From the NCBI RefSeq assembly GCF_036850765.1, contig NC_089490.1:297520982-297584981 (forward strand): 64,000 nucleotides of DNA. Direction: 5' to 3'. The position numbers and the translations under genes are program-made. A model generated the notes under the pieces. The model saw nothing but the letters and a program-made list of their open reading frames with translations. It had not been told where the DNA came from and searched no databases. The stretch is from Saccopteryx bilineata. Its lineage: Eukaryota > Chordata > Mammalia > Chiroptera > Emballonuridae. This document shows, piece after piece, positions 21,831-33,207 of this stretch; position 1 is the stretch's first letter, and the number at the start of each line of letters is the position of its first letter.

Positions 21831-23698
21831 TTTCAGATGATTTACTTGTAAGCAGGTATTAAAGGGTTTTATTTGTTTGTTTGCTTTTTTTACATTTTGT
21901 ACACAAGGGAAAAGATGCCTTAGAGGTTTATTCAAAATTTTATTCTTTGTAGGTACATTTTATAGGCATGGAGTGTGGTTGGTAGTCATTTTTAGTCTAG
22001 ATTTATAAAAATGAGAGTTTGGTTAAAGGTAGTAAATTTTTGGCTGATAGTCAACTGAGAACAAAATTGACAGGTGAGTAATTAATTTCCAAAATAAACT
22101 TTAATTTCATTATATTTCAATATATTTCATTATATTTCAAAATTGTTCAGCCACTCTAACAGGAATACTCATCTTCTCCAAGTGGTTATAACTTACATCA
22201 CACAGAAAGTGTCCACTTGAGATGGGGCTGGGACAGGTTTTCTTTCACAGTACATAGTGTTCCAAACTAAGAAGAAAAGTAAGGAACTCACTGCTATAAA
22301 ATACAGGACAGTGGTGACCTTGCGGACAAGGAAGGGTGCTTGGGAGCAGACACATGCCGCTGCCAGAGCACTGTGCACGTTCTTTCATGGAATTATAGTT
22401 ACACGTGTGGCCTTATTTTACATTTTCATTCATTACACTGTTTCCCCTTAAACTATTTTAGGTACTTTTCTATATCCGTGAAGGAAGGTGATAAAAGAAA
22501 GCATAGATGAACATCTGCAGCACAGAGTGACTCGGTGAGTGTATATTTCACAGCCGCCTGAAATCTGCTTCGTGAGTACAAACCAAATGTGATAGTCTTA
22601 GTTCCTATAAAGCTGGCTTCGCCAGCACTCTGAAAAGCCTTCACATTCCTCCCCATCCCACTGTGAGTGCTGCCTCCCCTGTTCTCCCAGACCTCAAGGT
22701 TTAGACCCCTCCCCGGTAGTTAACTATCAAGTGCCTCACAACTGTTCCTGTCCTGCTATTTCGCCTCCCACATACACATGCTTCATCTTCCAGTTTATGG
22801 CTTGGAACACAGTATCCCCTTGATATACATTTGCTCATAAGACTCGGCACAGAGTCTAAGTGTGAATCCCACATCAGAACAGGTTATGTTAAAGCCATGT
22901 TCCAGTGTTCAGGCTCATTGCTGCTAAAACACTTTTCTCTTGTCCAGCTGTGACAGTTTGACACAAAGGTTCATGCCCTTCTTCCCTCCGTCAGAAAACT
23001 CTCTCCTCTTTCTACAAATCCAAAGACTGAGGGCAATATGCTAGCACTGGGCATCCTACTACTAGGCAGCTAGCTCCTCTAGGACTCATAAGCATTTGAG
23101 GCTTAAAAATCACTGACCAGCTCCTCATAGGAAAAAGAGAGCAATACCTTTGGTGGTAGTCTGCCGCTGAGAGGGGGCACAGTGATCTTATTTGCGCTAT
23201 CCCAGTGAAGGCTGGACTTGATTCTGACCATGAACTGCTTTCCCAGTATAGCTTTACCTCGCGGTTTTCATTGAAATCAGAAAGATCAATCCTTTCAACA
23301 AATATTCCAGTATCTACTACATAATGATATGACAGCCTGTGTTTTCTTTTTTCTCTCTGCCAAATAAATTCTCACTTACTGATCGTCATTATCAAGGCAG
23401 AAATCTACAATTCCTTAATTAGCAGATAGCCCTTCCCTTTGTAACAGGATGTTACAGCCAAGGCACCAAAATATAATTGCTATGGCATTCCAGGGTGATA
23501 TACCAGGCTGAGATGCAAATTTTCAAAGGTGGTAGTCAAAAAAAGGACAATGCTTACAAAACTCTCGAATCCCTCCCTTACGTCCAGAGCACAAAAGATG
23601 GGGGAAGAATAAGCTCAGGAAAAAGATTTTCTCAGAGAATGTACTTTCTCCTGCCCACTTTTCCCATAAAAGACGTGTGGGACGTAATATGAAGTCTA
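21831..23698. other. anonymous non-coding DNA
   Basis: Short near-repeats of ATTATATTTCAATATATTTC lie at about 22109-22141. No exon-like structure or gene recognised. It is among the longer stretches free of obvious repeats. Confidence 0.4.
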
Positions 23699-23869
23699 AT
23701 GAGAGGGTTTCAAGGACATTACTCAGGGAGAATTTCTAAAGATTTCTGTGGAGAAAATTCTTGGCATTCTATGAGTCACCCCTTTCCAGGGGAAGTCAGC
23801 TTTTCCTGCTCGACTCCAGTAAAGAGGGACAGACAACGAAGAGCACTGAGAGAAAGGCCCACTCATTTC

Positions 23870-24080
23870 GCTGTCAGAGAGGAGCCCAGGGACCTAAAGA
23901 GTCCATGGGGGCAGGCGAGAGGTGGCAGGTACCGCCTCGGAGGCGGGGAGGAGCTGCTGCGCATGCGCTGGGCTTCTTGGGGCAGAGATGTAGGCAGGTC
24001 CCAAGGCCTGAATACCCGGCCTGTGCTGGGGACCCCGCGATGCGGGTCTGCTCAAGGAGAGCCACCTGGAAGAAACTGAA
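23870..24080. promoter_or_regulatory. small CpG-rich patch with NRF1-type motif
   Basis: A local rise in G+C and CpG, with a perfect palindrome GCGCATGCGC at 23959-23968 (the NRF1 consensus core). 'GGAGGCGGGGAGGAG' at 23939-23953 could bind Sp/KLF factors. It lies about 100 bases left of an L2. Both strands are open by chance because of the composition. No transcript evidence is available here. Confidence 0.3.
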
Positions 24081-24164
24081 GACACACCCTCAGATTCCCA
24101 GGTAGTTCACAGAGTTGTCTCCCTGCTCCCATCTTAGCTTGCTGCAGTGCATTTCACTTTGGGA

Positions 24165-24566
24165 GTCCAGTGTTTCAGTTAAAACCCAAGTCAGATCATG
24201 GCAGTCTGCTGCCAAACCCTCCACGGCTTCCCCAGGTCCCTGGGGTAGAAGCACCAGGCTGACGGCCGCACAGGCTCCATGCCCCAGGCCCCAGGGCCTT
24301 AGCCTTCCCCTCCCCTCAGCTCTCTGCAATGCGGGCACCCTGGCACCTTGTTCCGCACACTCCCCAGGGCCACAGCACTTGCCAGGCCTTCTGCCTGGAA
24401 CACTTCCAACACTTCGATGCCTTGGAGTCCTTATTCCAGTCACCAGAAACACAGTTTCCACAAAAGTTGAGATTTTTGTCTGTTTTGTTCATTGCGGCAC
24501 ACTCAGAACCTAGACCAGTATCTGGAACAGAGGAGTTGCTCAATAAATATTTGTTGACTAAATGAA
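24165..24566 (+). repeat. LINE-2 3' end
   Basis: 'GATCATGGCAGTCTGCTGCC...CCCTCCACGGCTTCCC' followed by 'CTCAGAACCTAGACCAGTAT' and 'GCTCAATAAATATTTGTTGA', the classic L2 3' terminus. Confidence 0.8.
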
Positions 24567-25050
24567 TGCCCTTTAATAACATTTTTGTGAATGACAATAA
24601 TACCTAGGTGGTTGTTTCAAGAGGAGGCCAGTTCAGGGAGAAACTTCCTTCTCCCCAGGGGAGAAAGTCACCAAATCCACATCAAGCCCGCTTGGCTGAC
24701 AGCAGGAGGCTTCAAGCCGTTCCTTCCTCAGTCACATACCCAGTGCTGAGTTCAGGCAGCAGTGGTTCTGATCGATGTTGTTTCCCCCTTTGTTTCTCTT
24801 TTGTTCTTGGTGTTTAATAAAGAAGTACGCAACTCCATCACCAGGACATCGTAAATCACCCTTGTTACGTAGTCTGCTCAGGCAGCTCTGATAGGAACCT
24901 CCTGGGCTGAATGAGAACTCAAGCAATCCAGGAAATGTTTTTACAGCCATAAAACAGAGGGGAAAATCCTGAGGCATGAATCATGTGGGACATCAATATC
25001 CCTGACGCTAAATATGATAACTATCATGATTTCCAAGTAGTGTTGAGAAC
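24567..25050. other. anonymous DNA
   Basis: No gene or clear repeat. Confidence 0.4.
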
Positions 25051-25064
25051 ACATGCCTTTTTTT

Positions 25065-25437
25065 TTTTCTTTCTATTTTTCTGAAGCTGGAAACAGGGAG
25101 AGACAGTCAGACAGACTCCCGCATGTGCCCCACCGGGATCCACCCAGCACGCCCACCAGGGGGCGACGCTCTGCCCACCAGGGGGCGTTGCTCTGCTGCG
25201 ACCAGAGCCACTCCAGCGCCTGGGGCAGAGGCCAAGGAGCCATCCCCAGCGCCCGGGCCATCTTTGCTCCAATGGAGCCTCGGCTGCGGGAGGGGAAGAG
25301 AGAGACAGAGAGGAAGGAGAGGGGGACGGGTGGAGAAGTAGGTGGGCGCTTCTCCTGTGTGCCCTGGCCGAGAATCGAACCTGGGACTTGTGCACGCCAG
25401 GCCGACACTCTACCACTGAGCCAACTGGTCAGGGCCC
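25065..25437 (-). mobile_element. family-A SINE with two CTCF-like cores
   Basis: A full-length reverse-strand copy (GGCCCTGACCAGTTGGCTCA head at the right end, T-run at the left). TSD ACATGCCTTTTTTT starts at 25051 and 25438. It has two copies of GCCCACCAGGGGGCG, at 25151-25165 and 25173-25187. Confidence 0.92.
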
Positions 25438-26030
25438 ACATGCCTTTTTTTTACTCCAAATTTTCCAGAAATTTGTTCCTGCCTTCAAAACTCCTGAAGC
25501 CAGAATTCAAGTGTTACAGGAGGCACAGTTAGCAGGTGGAAAGGAGCCAAGAGCAGCAGGGGTGTAATGATAAAGTGGCCTTCTCACCTCCCCCTCAGTT
25601 TGACTTCCACAGCTTCTTTCAAGATAACCAAAGGAAGTTCCAGGTTTTAAGATAAAAGAAACAAGGATATTAAAATTAGCTGAATAATATAAAAGCAGTA
25701 AATCAGATCCAAATAAACTGCTTAAAACACACACACACACACGAACACACATATGCACATGCTCACGAGCACTCACACAAGCATATTCTGAGGGCTCTTC
25801 ATTCCAATAGGTCACCAGAAAACCACAGCTTTAAACCTCTTAGAGTTTCCCAAACATCATGGCCTATTATACACAGGAGTTCATTTGCTTTACTTTGTGC
25901 CCCCTCCCAACCCCATGTCTGCACAGTGAGGCCAGCAGAAAATTGACTTATGAACATGCTGGAGTATTAAAGAAAGCCAGAGGAAGTCTCAAGTACAACT
26001 ATAGTGATGATAATTAGGAGTAGTAAAGTA
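25438..26030. other. anonymous DNA
   Basis: A (CA)n run lies near 25727-25742. No gene. Confidence 0.4.
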
Positions 26031-26034
26031 GTTC

Positions 26035-26180
26035 TCTCTCTCTCTCTTTTGAATATGCCCACACCTTTCCCCACTCCCTTCTTTCCCCAGGGTGTGCTCG
26101 CTCTCGCTCTCTCTCTCTCTCTCTCCCCTTCTCTCTCTCTCTCTCTGGTGTGCGCTCTCTCTCTCTCTCTCTCTCTCTTT
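26035..26180. repeat. (CT)n-rich polypyrimidine tract
   Basis: Three CT blocks separated by short spacers. They give spurious Ser-Leu or Arg-Glu open frames on both strands. Confidence 0.9.
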
Positions 26181-26360
26181 CTGCAGCACCTCCACACCTT
26201 TCCCCCTCTTCTTTCCCAAAGGAGCATGGCTTTGCTTTCTCTCCCTCCTAAGCTTCAGGGGCCCTTCTTTAGTCTCTGCAACTTGTTTCCTGAGCCCACG
26301 CAGCCCAGTTGGCTCATTTTTTCTACCCTTGTTACTTTCTAAATAAACTTTTGCTTGTAA
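26180..26360 (+). repeat. possible LTR 3' fragment
   Basis: 'TTGTTACTTTCTAAATAAAC' followed by TTTTGCTTG resembles the poly(A)-signal region of retroviral LTRs. No partner LTR or TSD was found. Confidence 0.25.
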
Positions 26361-26497
26361 ATGAAATTTTTTAAAAAGAGTAACAAAGTAGTAAATGACG
26401 ATCAATATTGAGCATCAATGTACATAAGTCTTTCTACTGCATTATGTCATTTAGCTATTCACATGCCCTTAGAGTAGATTATGGGGCTTAAAATATT

Positions 26498-26541
26498 TAT
26501 TTCATAAGAAATCACTATCTAGTGTGGTTTTAAATTGTGAG
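26498..26541. repeat. 44-bp inverted match to 13458-13501
   Basis: Exact reverse complement of the segment at 13458-13501, lying in otherwise anonymous AT-rich DNA (26360-26759). Confidence 0.9.
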
Positions 26542-26759
26542 TTCTAATAATCAGCAAATTAGAGGAATGAAAGAAAACAGAATTCCTTAAAAATTCAATT
26601 ACAAAATTTTGTTATTATTTTAATGAAGTCATAAACCATCCCTGGATATCAGAATGAATTGCAAGAATATACAAGGACCTCACTGCAAATTGGTAGCAAT
26701 AAATTAGGAAAAAGGCTACACTGTCTGTTGGACAGATAAAATATATTATGCTTACTTTG

Positions 26760-27473
26760 TTAAAAATGGTGCTGCCCACATGGGAAGCCTTTTGTCCAGG
26801 TGATATTAATGTGTGTTGGGGGCGGGCTGTGGGCAGGCAAGGATCCTTGTAGCCTAGGGCTTGGTTTTAGGACTAAGCCTTTCCCACCCTTTTTGATGTA
26901 GGGTAGTACAATCCCATCATGCCCCAGATAAGTGACTTTGTATTAGAGACTTCCCTATTTTGTATAATATATTGGGTTAAAGGTTTTGAATCTACACTAT
27001 AAAGTGGAGCAGACTAGGACCTTGCTCTCTCTTTGTTCCTGAGATTATTAGAGGAGAGAGCAGAGAGGAGAGCAGAGAAAGGTCACGTGGAGGAGGCCAG
27101 GAGAAGCAGCCAAGATGGCGGAGTGTTGAGTGAGAAGCCAGTTTGTGCAGAGTTTGTGCAGGGAGATGGAAGGAGATGGGCAACAGAGGTGAATAAGTCT
27201 GGTGAGCTAGAAACCTTTAATTCTAGGAAACTCGGATAAGTCAGTAGCTTTGTGAGCACTGAATGAGTGGGTTTTGGAGCCCAGTGTGTGTTTTTACTTG
27301 CCCGCTGTGTGCAAGCTAGGATTAGAGATGATGGCCCATCAGTTTTTGGCTCCATTGTTTCTTTACCGACTGTCCAAATCCAATGCGAACCTGCATGGGC
27401 CAGGCAGCTGTGATGATGGTGGCCGTGGCTACTGGCTTTACACTGTCCCTGGACGTATATTTACCTACACAGC
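26760..27473 (+). mobile_element. candidate solo LTR (unidentified ERV-type repeat)
   Basis: It starts TGTTAAAAATGG and ends CCTACACA, so TG...CA ends are possible. A TATA-like ACACTATAAAGTGGAGCAG lies near 26994-27012, followed by a purine-rich GAGAGAGCAGAGAGGAG stretch, as in LTR leaders. I could not find a convincing TSD, so the boundaries and the call are tentative. Confidence 0.4.
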
Positions 27474-27611
27474 ATAGGCCATCATAAATGCCTGATGAAT
27501 GCACAAATGCATGAACAAATAAATGAGTGGATGAACAAACAAGCCAAACAACCAGCACTCCTCTCTGTATTCTTGGTTCCCTGAGAAACATTAAGACTCT
27601 TTACTGCTCTT

Positions 27612-27749
27612 GCCTGACCTGTGGTGGCGCAGTGGATAAAGCATCAACCTGGAAATGCTGAGGTCGCCAGTTCAAAACCCTGGGCTTGCCTGGTCAAGGC
27701 ATATATGGGAGTTGATGCTTCCAGCTCCTCCCCCACTTCTCTCTCTCTG

Positions 27750-27793
<44 letters not shown>

Positions 27794-27840
27794 CCCCCTC
27801 TCCTCTATAAAATGAAGAAATAAAAAAAAATTTTTTTTAA
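27612..27840 (+). mobile_element. family-C SINE
   Basis: Head 'CCTGACCTGTGGTGGCGCAG', box B-like 'GGTTCGAAACC' variant, 'GTCAAGGCATATATGGGAGT', (CT)n and an A-rich tail. TSD AAGACTCTTTACTGCTCTT (27593-27611) versus AAGACTCTACTGCTCTT (27841-27857). Confidence 0.9.
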
Positions 27841-28846
27841 AAGACTCTACTGCTCTTGAGAAACTTCTCTAACCAGATCTCTGTCTTTTTCCGTATGCAG
27901 CAACATCTCCAGTGTTATCTGGATAAGAACAAACACTCTGGAGTCTTCCAATACCCAGAAACAGGCAGATTCTGATTCCTGGCGATGGCAACCGAAATGG
28001 AGGCACGGAGTGCGGGTGGTGAGGACGGTTTCATGCAGGTCATCCACAAGGGTGGCCGGCGGGCGAAGAAATGGCAGGCTGAGCAGCTGTCCGCGTCGGG
28101 TGAGGGTGGGACATGATCCGCAGGGACACGGAGGAGCCCCGGCCTGCGAAGAGGCCCGTCTTCCCGCCCCTCCTCCCTGGGGACTGGTTCTCGGTTGGGA
28201 AAGAAGAAACAAGGAAAATCCCAGTCCCAGCTAACAGATACACAGCGTTAAAGGAGAACTGGTTAAAGATATTTACTCCTATCGTAGACATTTGGGACTT
28301 CAGATACGCTTTAACTTGAAGTCAAGGAATGTAGAAATCAGGACTTGTAAAGAAACCAAGGATGTTAGCGCTCTGACAAAAGCAGCAGGTTTTGTGAAAG
28401 CCTTTATTCTCGGGTTCCAGGTGGAGGATGCACTTGCCCTCATTAGGTTGGATGACCTCTTCTTGGAGTCTTTTGAAATTACAGATGTGAAGCCCCTCAA
28501 GGGAGACCACCTGTCAAGGGCAATAGGAAGAATTGCTGGCAAAGGAGGAAAAACCAAATTCACCATAGAGAATGTGACCCGGACACGGATAGTTCTAGCT
28601 GATGTGAAAGTTCACATCCTTGGTTCTTTCCAGAACATCAAAATGGCAAGAACTGCCATTTGCAACCTCATCCTGGGAAACCCTCCATCAAAGGTTTATG
28701 GCAACATTCGAGCTGTGGCTAGCAGAGCAGCAGATCGATTTTGATTTCAAATCAGAGACTTTTTTCTTGTCTTTGGGCTCTAAAGAAAAAGATTTTACCC
28801 TCTACAAGTGGCCACAAGAAACCATGTGAAGAATTTTTCAGTCACT

Positions 28847-28882
28847 TTAAGACTCAGTCCCTTCAAGACTCAGTCCCTTCTT
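28847..28882. repeat. 17-bp tandem duplication in the PNO1 retrocopy 3' UTR
   Basis: AAGACTCAGTCCCTTC occurs twice in a row. Confidence 0.8.
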
Positions 28883-29106
28883 CAGCTCTCAGCCGGATGC
28901 AGAAACAGAAAGGAAAAGTTTGATAGGATTCATTCAACAGCTTTAAAGATAATTTGTCAAAATTTAGTACCATTATTGTACTTAAACATTAATTTATCTT
29001 TTTTTTTCACTTAAAATTACATGTAGCAAATATGCATATTTTATGATTCTCTATTTCTTATTTTTCTGTATGAATTTATGTTTTTTATTTATAAATTTAT
29101 AAACAT

Positions 29107-29479
29107 GTCCTGGCCAGTTGGCTCAGCAGTAAGAGCGTTGGCCCAGTGTGTGGTTGTCCTGGGTTTGATTCCCACTCAGGGCACACAGGAGAAGCGACCA
29201 TCTACTTCTATACCCCTCCCTCCTTCTCTCTCTCTCTCTCTCTTCCTTTTTCTCTTCTTCTTCTGTAGCCATGGATTGATTAGTTCAAGCGAAGTTGACC
29301 TCGGGCACTGAGGATGGCTCTGTGGCCTCTGCCTTAGGCACTAAAAACATGGCTCCCTTCCTGAGCAATGAAGCAAGGGCTCTAGATGGGCAGAGCATCG
29401 CCCCTTGGTGGGCTTGCTGGGTGGATCCCGGTCAGGGCACATGCAAAAGTCTCTCTCTGCCTTCCCTCCTCTCAAAAAA
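29107..29479 (+). mobile_element. family-A SINE nested in the PNO1 retrocopy
   Basis: A diverged head (TCCTGGCCAGTTGGCTCAGC) with an altered body, so an older copy. TSD AAATTTATAAACAT lies at 29093-29106 and 29480-29493. It lies between the PNO1 stop and poly(A) tail, so it inserted after the retrocopy. Confidence 0.9.
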
Positions 29480-29689
29480 AAATTTATAAACATTTCTTCT
29501 CTGTGAGTTGTAATTAAAAGAATTTTCTCAGAAAAAAAAAAAAAAGAAACAGGCAGATTCTATCCTTTCCATTCCATTCCCAAAGCCACCATCCTCATTC
29601 AAATTCAAATCCCTACACAAAATGATCTGCTTCCACACCACACCCTAATGTATTTTCCTTGTTGTCCCAGGTTAAGCTGACTTTTGTAT

Positions 29690-30012
29690 CACTTTGCTTA
29701 CATCATTCTTTTTCTCAAATGGCTCTACATTGCCCATGCAAAGCACAGCCTCTCTGCTATGACATTCAAGGCTTTCGACAATCTGACACCAACTCATGTT
29801 TTCCCTGCCATTTCTCAATGTATATGTTAGATCCAATCACTTTTGACAGTTATAACACCCAAATCCTACTGTACTTTCCTTCTATTCATGCCTTTATTTA
29901 TGCTAGTCCTTTTATCCATAAATGTCTCCACTCACCTTCAGCAATGAAAATTCTATCCATTTATCAGAGTTTAGTTCTGATTTCCCACCTTCTGTTTGCA
30001 TTCCATGACTGA
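29690..30012 (+). repeat. LINE-2 fragment
   Basis: 'TCAAATGGCTCTACATTGCC', 'TGACATTCAAGGCTTTCGAC' and 'AATCTGACACCAACTCATG' are L2 wording. An open frame runs through it by chance. Confidence 0.6.
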
Positions 30013-30505
30013 CTTAAGTTAGAGAGATACCGCCTACCTGTTATCTCCCAAAAAGTCTCTGAGCTCAAAGAACACATTCCTTTTGCATAATTATAGAGTC
30101 AAATGTTATCCAGGTCAACATTTCAGTACCTGTGCTGCAAAGGACCATGCCTCCTGATTCTTTGAAAAATCATAACCCAAACCAAGCCAATATAAAACAC
30201 ACATAAGAAATAGATCCTTGATCAAAAGCATTAGAAAACCCAGTGTCCCTCAGAGACTTACAGAGTACATTAGCATATCAAAGGCTCTGAGAACCCACAG
30301 TGAAGAAATGTGACTAACTTGGTTTAACCCAGTATTTCCCGAATATATGTAACTAAAATTTCCACTTCTTATTTTTTAACAAATTTTTCTCAAAAAGAGA
30401 GCTTTTCATGGAACACAGTCTAAGAAATACTAATGTAATATAATACAATTCTTGCAAGGGAAGAGATGATGAAATTGAAGCCTAAGAGAAGTGAAGTAAC
30501 TGAAT
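30013..30505. other. anonymous DNA
   Basis: 'CCAGTATTTCCCGAATATAT' with 'TTTCATGGAACACAGTCTAA' nearby is wording common in old MER-type repeats. No gene. Confidence 0.35.
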
Positions 30506-30514
30506 AAGAACCAC

Positions 30515-30745
30515 GGCCTGACCTGTGGTGGCGCAGTGGATAAAGCGTCGACCTGGAAATGCTGAGGTTGCCGGTTCGAAACCCTGGGCTTGCCTGGTCA
30601 AGGCACATATGGGAGTTGATGCTTCCAGCTCCTCCCCCCCTGTCTCTCTCTCCTCTCTCTCTCTCTCTCTCTGTCTGTCTCTCTCTCCTCTCTAAAATGA
30701 ATAAATAAAAATAAATAAAAAAATAAAAAAAAAAAAAACAAAAAA
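30515..30745 (+). mobile_element. family-C SINE
   Basis: Near-consensus head and body with a TAAATAAAAATAAAT tail. TSD AAGAACCAC lies at 30506-30514 and 30746-30754. Confidence 0.92.
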
Positions 30746-30754
30746 AAGAACCAC

Positions 30755-32530
30755 AAGCTAGTCTGCAGAAGAGCCAGGCAGTTTCCTTCATAGAACTCCC
30801 CAGGTCTAACGCTCCTTTGTTGTATTCAGTATGATCAAATTATATTATAGCGTGAAATTGTAGGCTGAGGATTTTTATTTTATACCTTGCCAAACTTCTT
30901 AGCCATTGAAATTCTTTGGGCAATAATTTACTTTGGGAAGACTATATTATAGGCAGAAAATAAAGCCATTTTTTAAGCCCAAGAAAGGATCTCTATATAC
31001 ACAAGAAATGAAATTAATCAGGGAAGCTAATATCTGCATAATCTCCAAGGATTAGAATTCATGTTAACAAGTTGATTTTACAGGAATCCCAAATTGTGAT
31101 ATCCTATGGGCAAGAAAGACAAATTCAGTACCATACTACACGAGTTGGCACAAACATAAAATAAAGAAATGAGTAAGTCCTTCCCAACGCTCACTATATA
31201 GTATTTGTTTCCTTATCACACGCTTTTGAGTAAAAACAAAAGCAAAAGTATATTTTTGTCTGGTGAGACCTCCAGCTGGTGGTAACATTTGTGACAGATA
31301 CTATTGATTGCCTATTAAATAACTTCCCCTCTGGTTTGTTTTCCTTCCTGATTTGGTCCAAGTGGTCAATGTGCTTCAGGAAAGATACACTCCTCCCCAT
31401 TTCCAAAAGAAAAACCATGATTGGTTCATGCCAATTTTGATCATACTCTCTTTATTTGTCAATTGATTTAAAGCAAGGATATGACCAATATATAAGGAAA
31501 GCACACTGGGGTTTCTGGAGTAAATGTTTACTCCCAATAAGAGGGCGTGGGTGGGTTAGGGCCACGTTTTATACCTTTCTGTATTCCTGTATTTGTATGC
31601 AGTTGTAATGGGGAAGCGATGTCTGAAACATCTTGACACCAGAAGAAATAAGCCTAGAACAAAAGGTAATACAGGGAGGCGGGCAGGACATAGGGTTCTC
31701 AGAACAGAAGGACGTGTTGCCCCTACACAGTACTCTCTGTTTGCTCTTTTTTCTTTTTCTTCTATTCTTTCAGTTTACGCACTCCAAACCAACCTCTCCT
31801 TGCCTCTCTCTGTTTCTGCCTTTACTTCTAGAAACCAAAAATTCCCCACAAGTGTCCACATTGTCACCTCAGTGCAAATATTTTAACAGTTAAGATCTCA
31901 CATTTGCCACTTCAGATACATGATCTCAAATTATATACTATTAATCAACCAACTGTAATTGACTAAGTTACTGTGTAATAATAATATGTGGTGTTCCTTT
32001 ATGTCAAATGTTGTACAAAGAGCTAAAAAATAGGTGGAAATGGTCACTGCTCTCATGTTGTTTGTATTTCATTTAAAAACAATAAAACATTTTGTAATTT
32101 ATTTTTAATCTCACATTTGCTACATATACTAGCATCTACTACTTTTTCCCATTCTCCTAGGCTGGACTTCTCTCTCCTTCGCACACATCAGTACCTTCAG
32201 GAAAGAATATTTTAATGAAAGTAACAAAGACCAATTCACGGTTTTACCCAAGGCCACCCTGCCTCCATAAGACTTTTTGGTGGTTGAGTATCTTAGATCT
32301 CTTTGTAGTCACTGAAGTGTGTAGCAGCACATTTAATAGTGCTCAATAAATACCTTCTGAATTATTTACATAAAGTAGGTCTAATTAACTTATTCTGAGA
32401 AAAAGAGACAAAAGTCATCAAAAGACATTTGATTAATTGAAAAGGAGTTGCTTACATAAGATGACATAGAAATAAGTTCTGCAGATCCAAGTGTATTTCA
32501 ACAATGATTTCGGAACTGACACAGTCTGAA
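30755..32530. other. anonymous non-coding DNA
   Basis: No gene recognised. Open frames at 31593-31893 cross a T/C-rich stretch and match nothing I know. Confidence 0.4.
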
Positions 32531-32534
32531 CACG

Positions 32535-32715
32535 AAGCCCTTAGTTACAGCTCATATTTGTATATGTGTTTTATGACTTACAAACAGCTTTGTGTCTATT
32601 ACCTCATCCGAGCATTCCTCAGAGAATATGTCATTTTTAGGTATAACAATTCTGTACAATGACATTGGCAAACAATTTGAGAGACAGCCTGTGGTCAGAG
32701 GTCACTCACACACAT
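32535..32715 (-). repeat. MIR fragment
   Basis: 'AGCTTTGTGTCTATTACCTC...GAGCATTCCTCAGAG' and '...GTGGTCAGAGGTCACTCAC' fit an antisense MIR. Weak. Confidence 0.4.
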
Positions 32716-33200
32716 TTCAATTAGAAGTTGATTTGAAGCTTTAAAAAAAGAAAGAAAGAAAATGAGAATGTTAGAATAAATTCTCCAGAATTGAATCCAA
32801 TGCATTAGTCAGGCCAGATCTGGGACACTGTGTTATTTCTGAATGATGTAGTGTGAAAGCGACACTGTTAAAACAATCCATCCAGACAAAGGCAACCAAG
32901 GTGATGTCTGGAAATTATCTATCTCAAATGAAGAATGACAGAACTGGGAATGTTTAGCCTATAAAAAAAAAACACTTTGGGGATGACATCACAAACATCT
33001 TTAAATTCAAAGGTTGTCAAGTAATAGGTGGCAAAATTCCTTCTCTCATGCTTTTGATGGCAGAATGAGTGCCAATGAGAACACATTAATAAGACAAAGT
33101 GAAATGCATGAGACATAGAAGGTTTTCTAATACCCTTCTCTACCACTGTTCTCCAACTTTCCAGTCTGTTTAACATAAAGAAGAAACTTCTAAAATATAA
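32716..33200. other. anonymous DNA
   Basis: 'CAAAGGCAACCAAGGTGATG...' and 'GGATGACATCACAAACATC' could be an old retrocopy or repeat. I cannot identify it. Confidence 0.3.
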
Positions 33201-33207
33201 AACTGTC

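Larger units (their letters stand above)
27974..29544 (+). pseudogene. PNO1: processed retrocopy of PNO1 (KH-domain ribosome assembly factor)
   Basis: The parent gene encodes PNO1 (about 252 residues), a KH-domain partner of NOB1 needed for 40S subunit maturation. The copy is intronless. The ATG at 27985 opens a frame matching the PNO1 N-terminus (MATEMEARSAGGEDGF..., KGGRRAKK). One base appears lost near 28108-28110, giving a stop at 28114-28116. The next frame (28113 on: ...[27 protein letters not shown]) runs to a second one-base loss near 28288. The last frame (28289-28744) keeps the whole C-terminal half, including the KH-type [12 protein letters not shown] segment, and the natural stop. 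The last frame lacks an ATG before 28641, so a useful protein is unlikely. ATTAAA at 29513, a poly(A) run at 29532-29545 and a perfect 17-bp TSD (AGAAACAGGCAGATTCT at 27957-27973 and 29545-29561) show L1-mediated insertion. The parent assignment is by remembered protein similarity and is very secure. Confidence 0.96.

Noticed and set aside
23699..24105. 126- and 114-codon overlapping frames in the CpG-rich patch
   Set aside because: Two + frames and two - frames are open at once, which is expected from high G+C. No recognisable domain in any of them.
26004..26405. Overlapping Ser-Leu and Arg-Glu frames on both strands
   Set aside because: Translation of the (CT)n tract.
28292..28744. Functional PNO1-like gene from the intact 150-codon frame
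   Set aside because: No ATG begins it, two frameshifts precede it, and the copy has retrocopy hallmarks (no introns, poly(A), 17-bp TSD).
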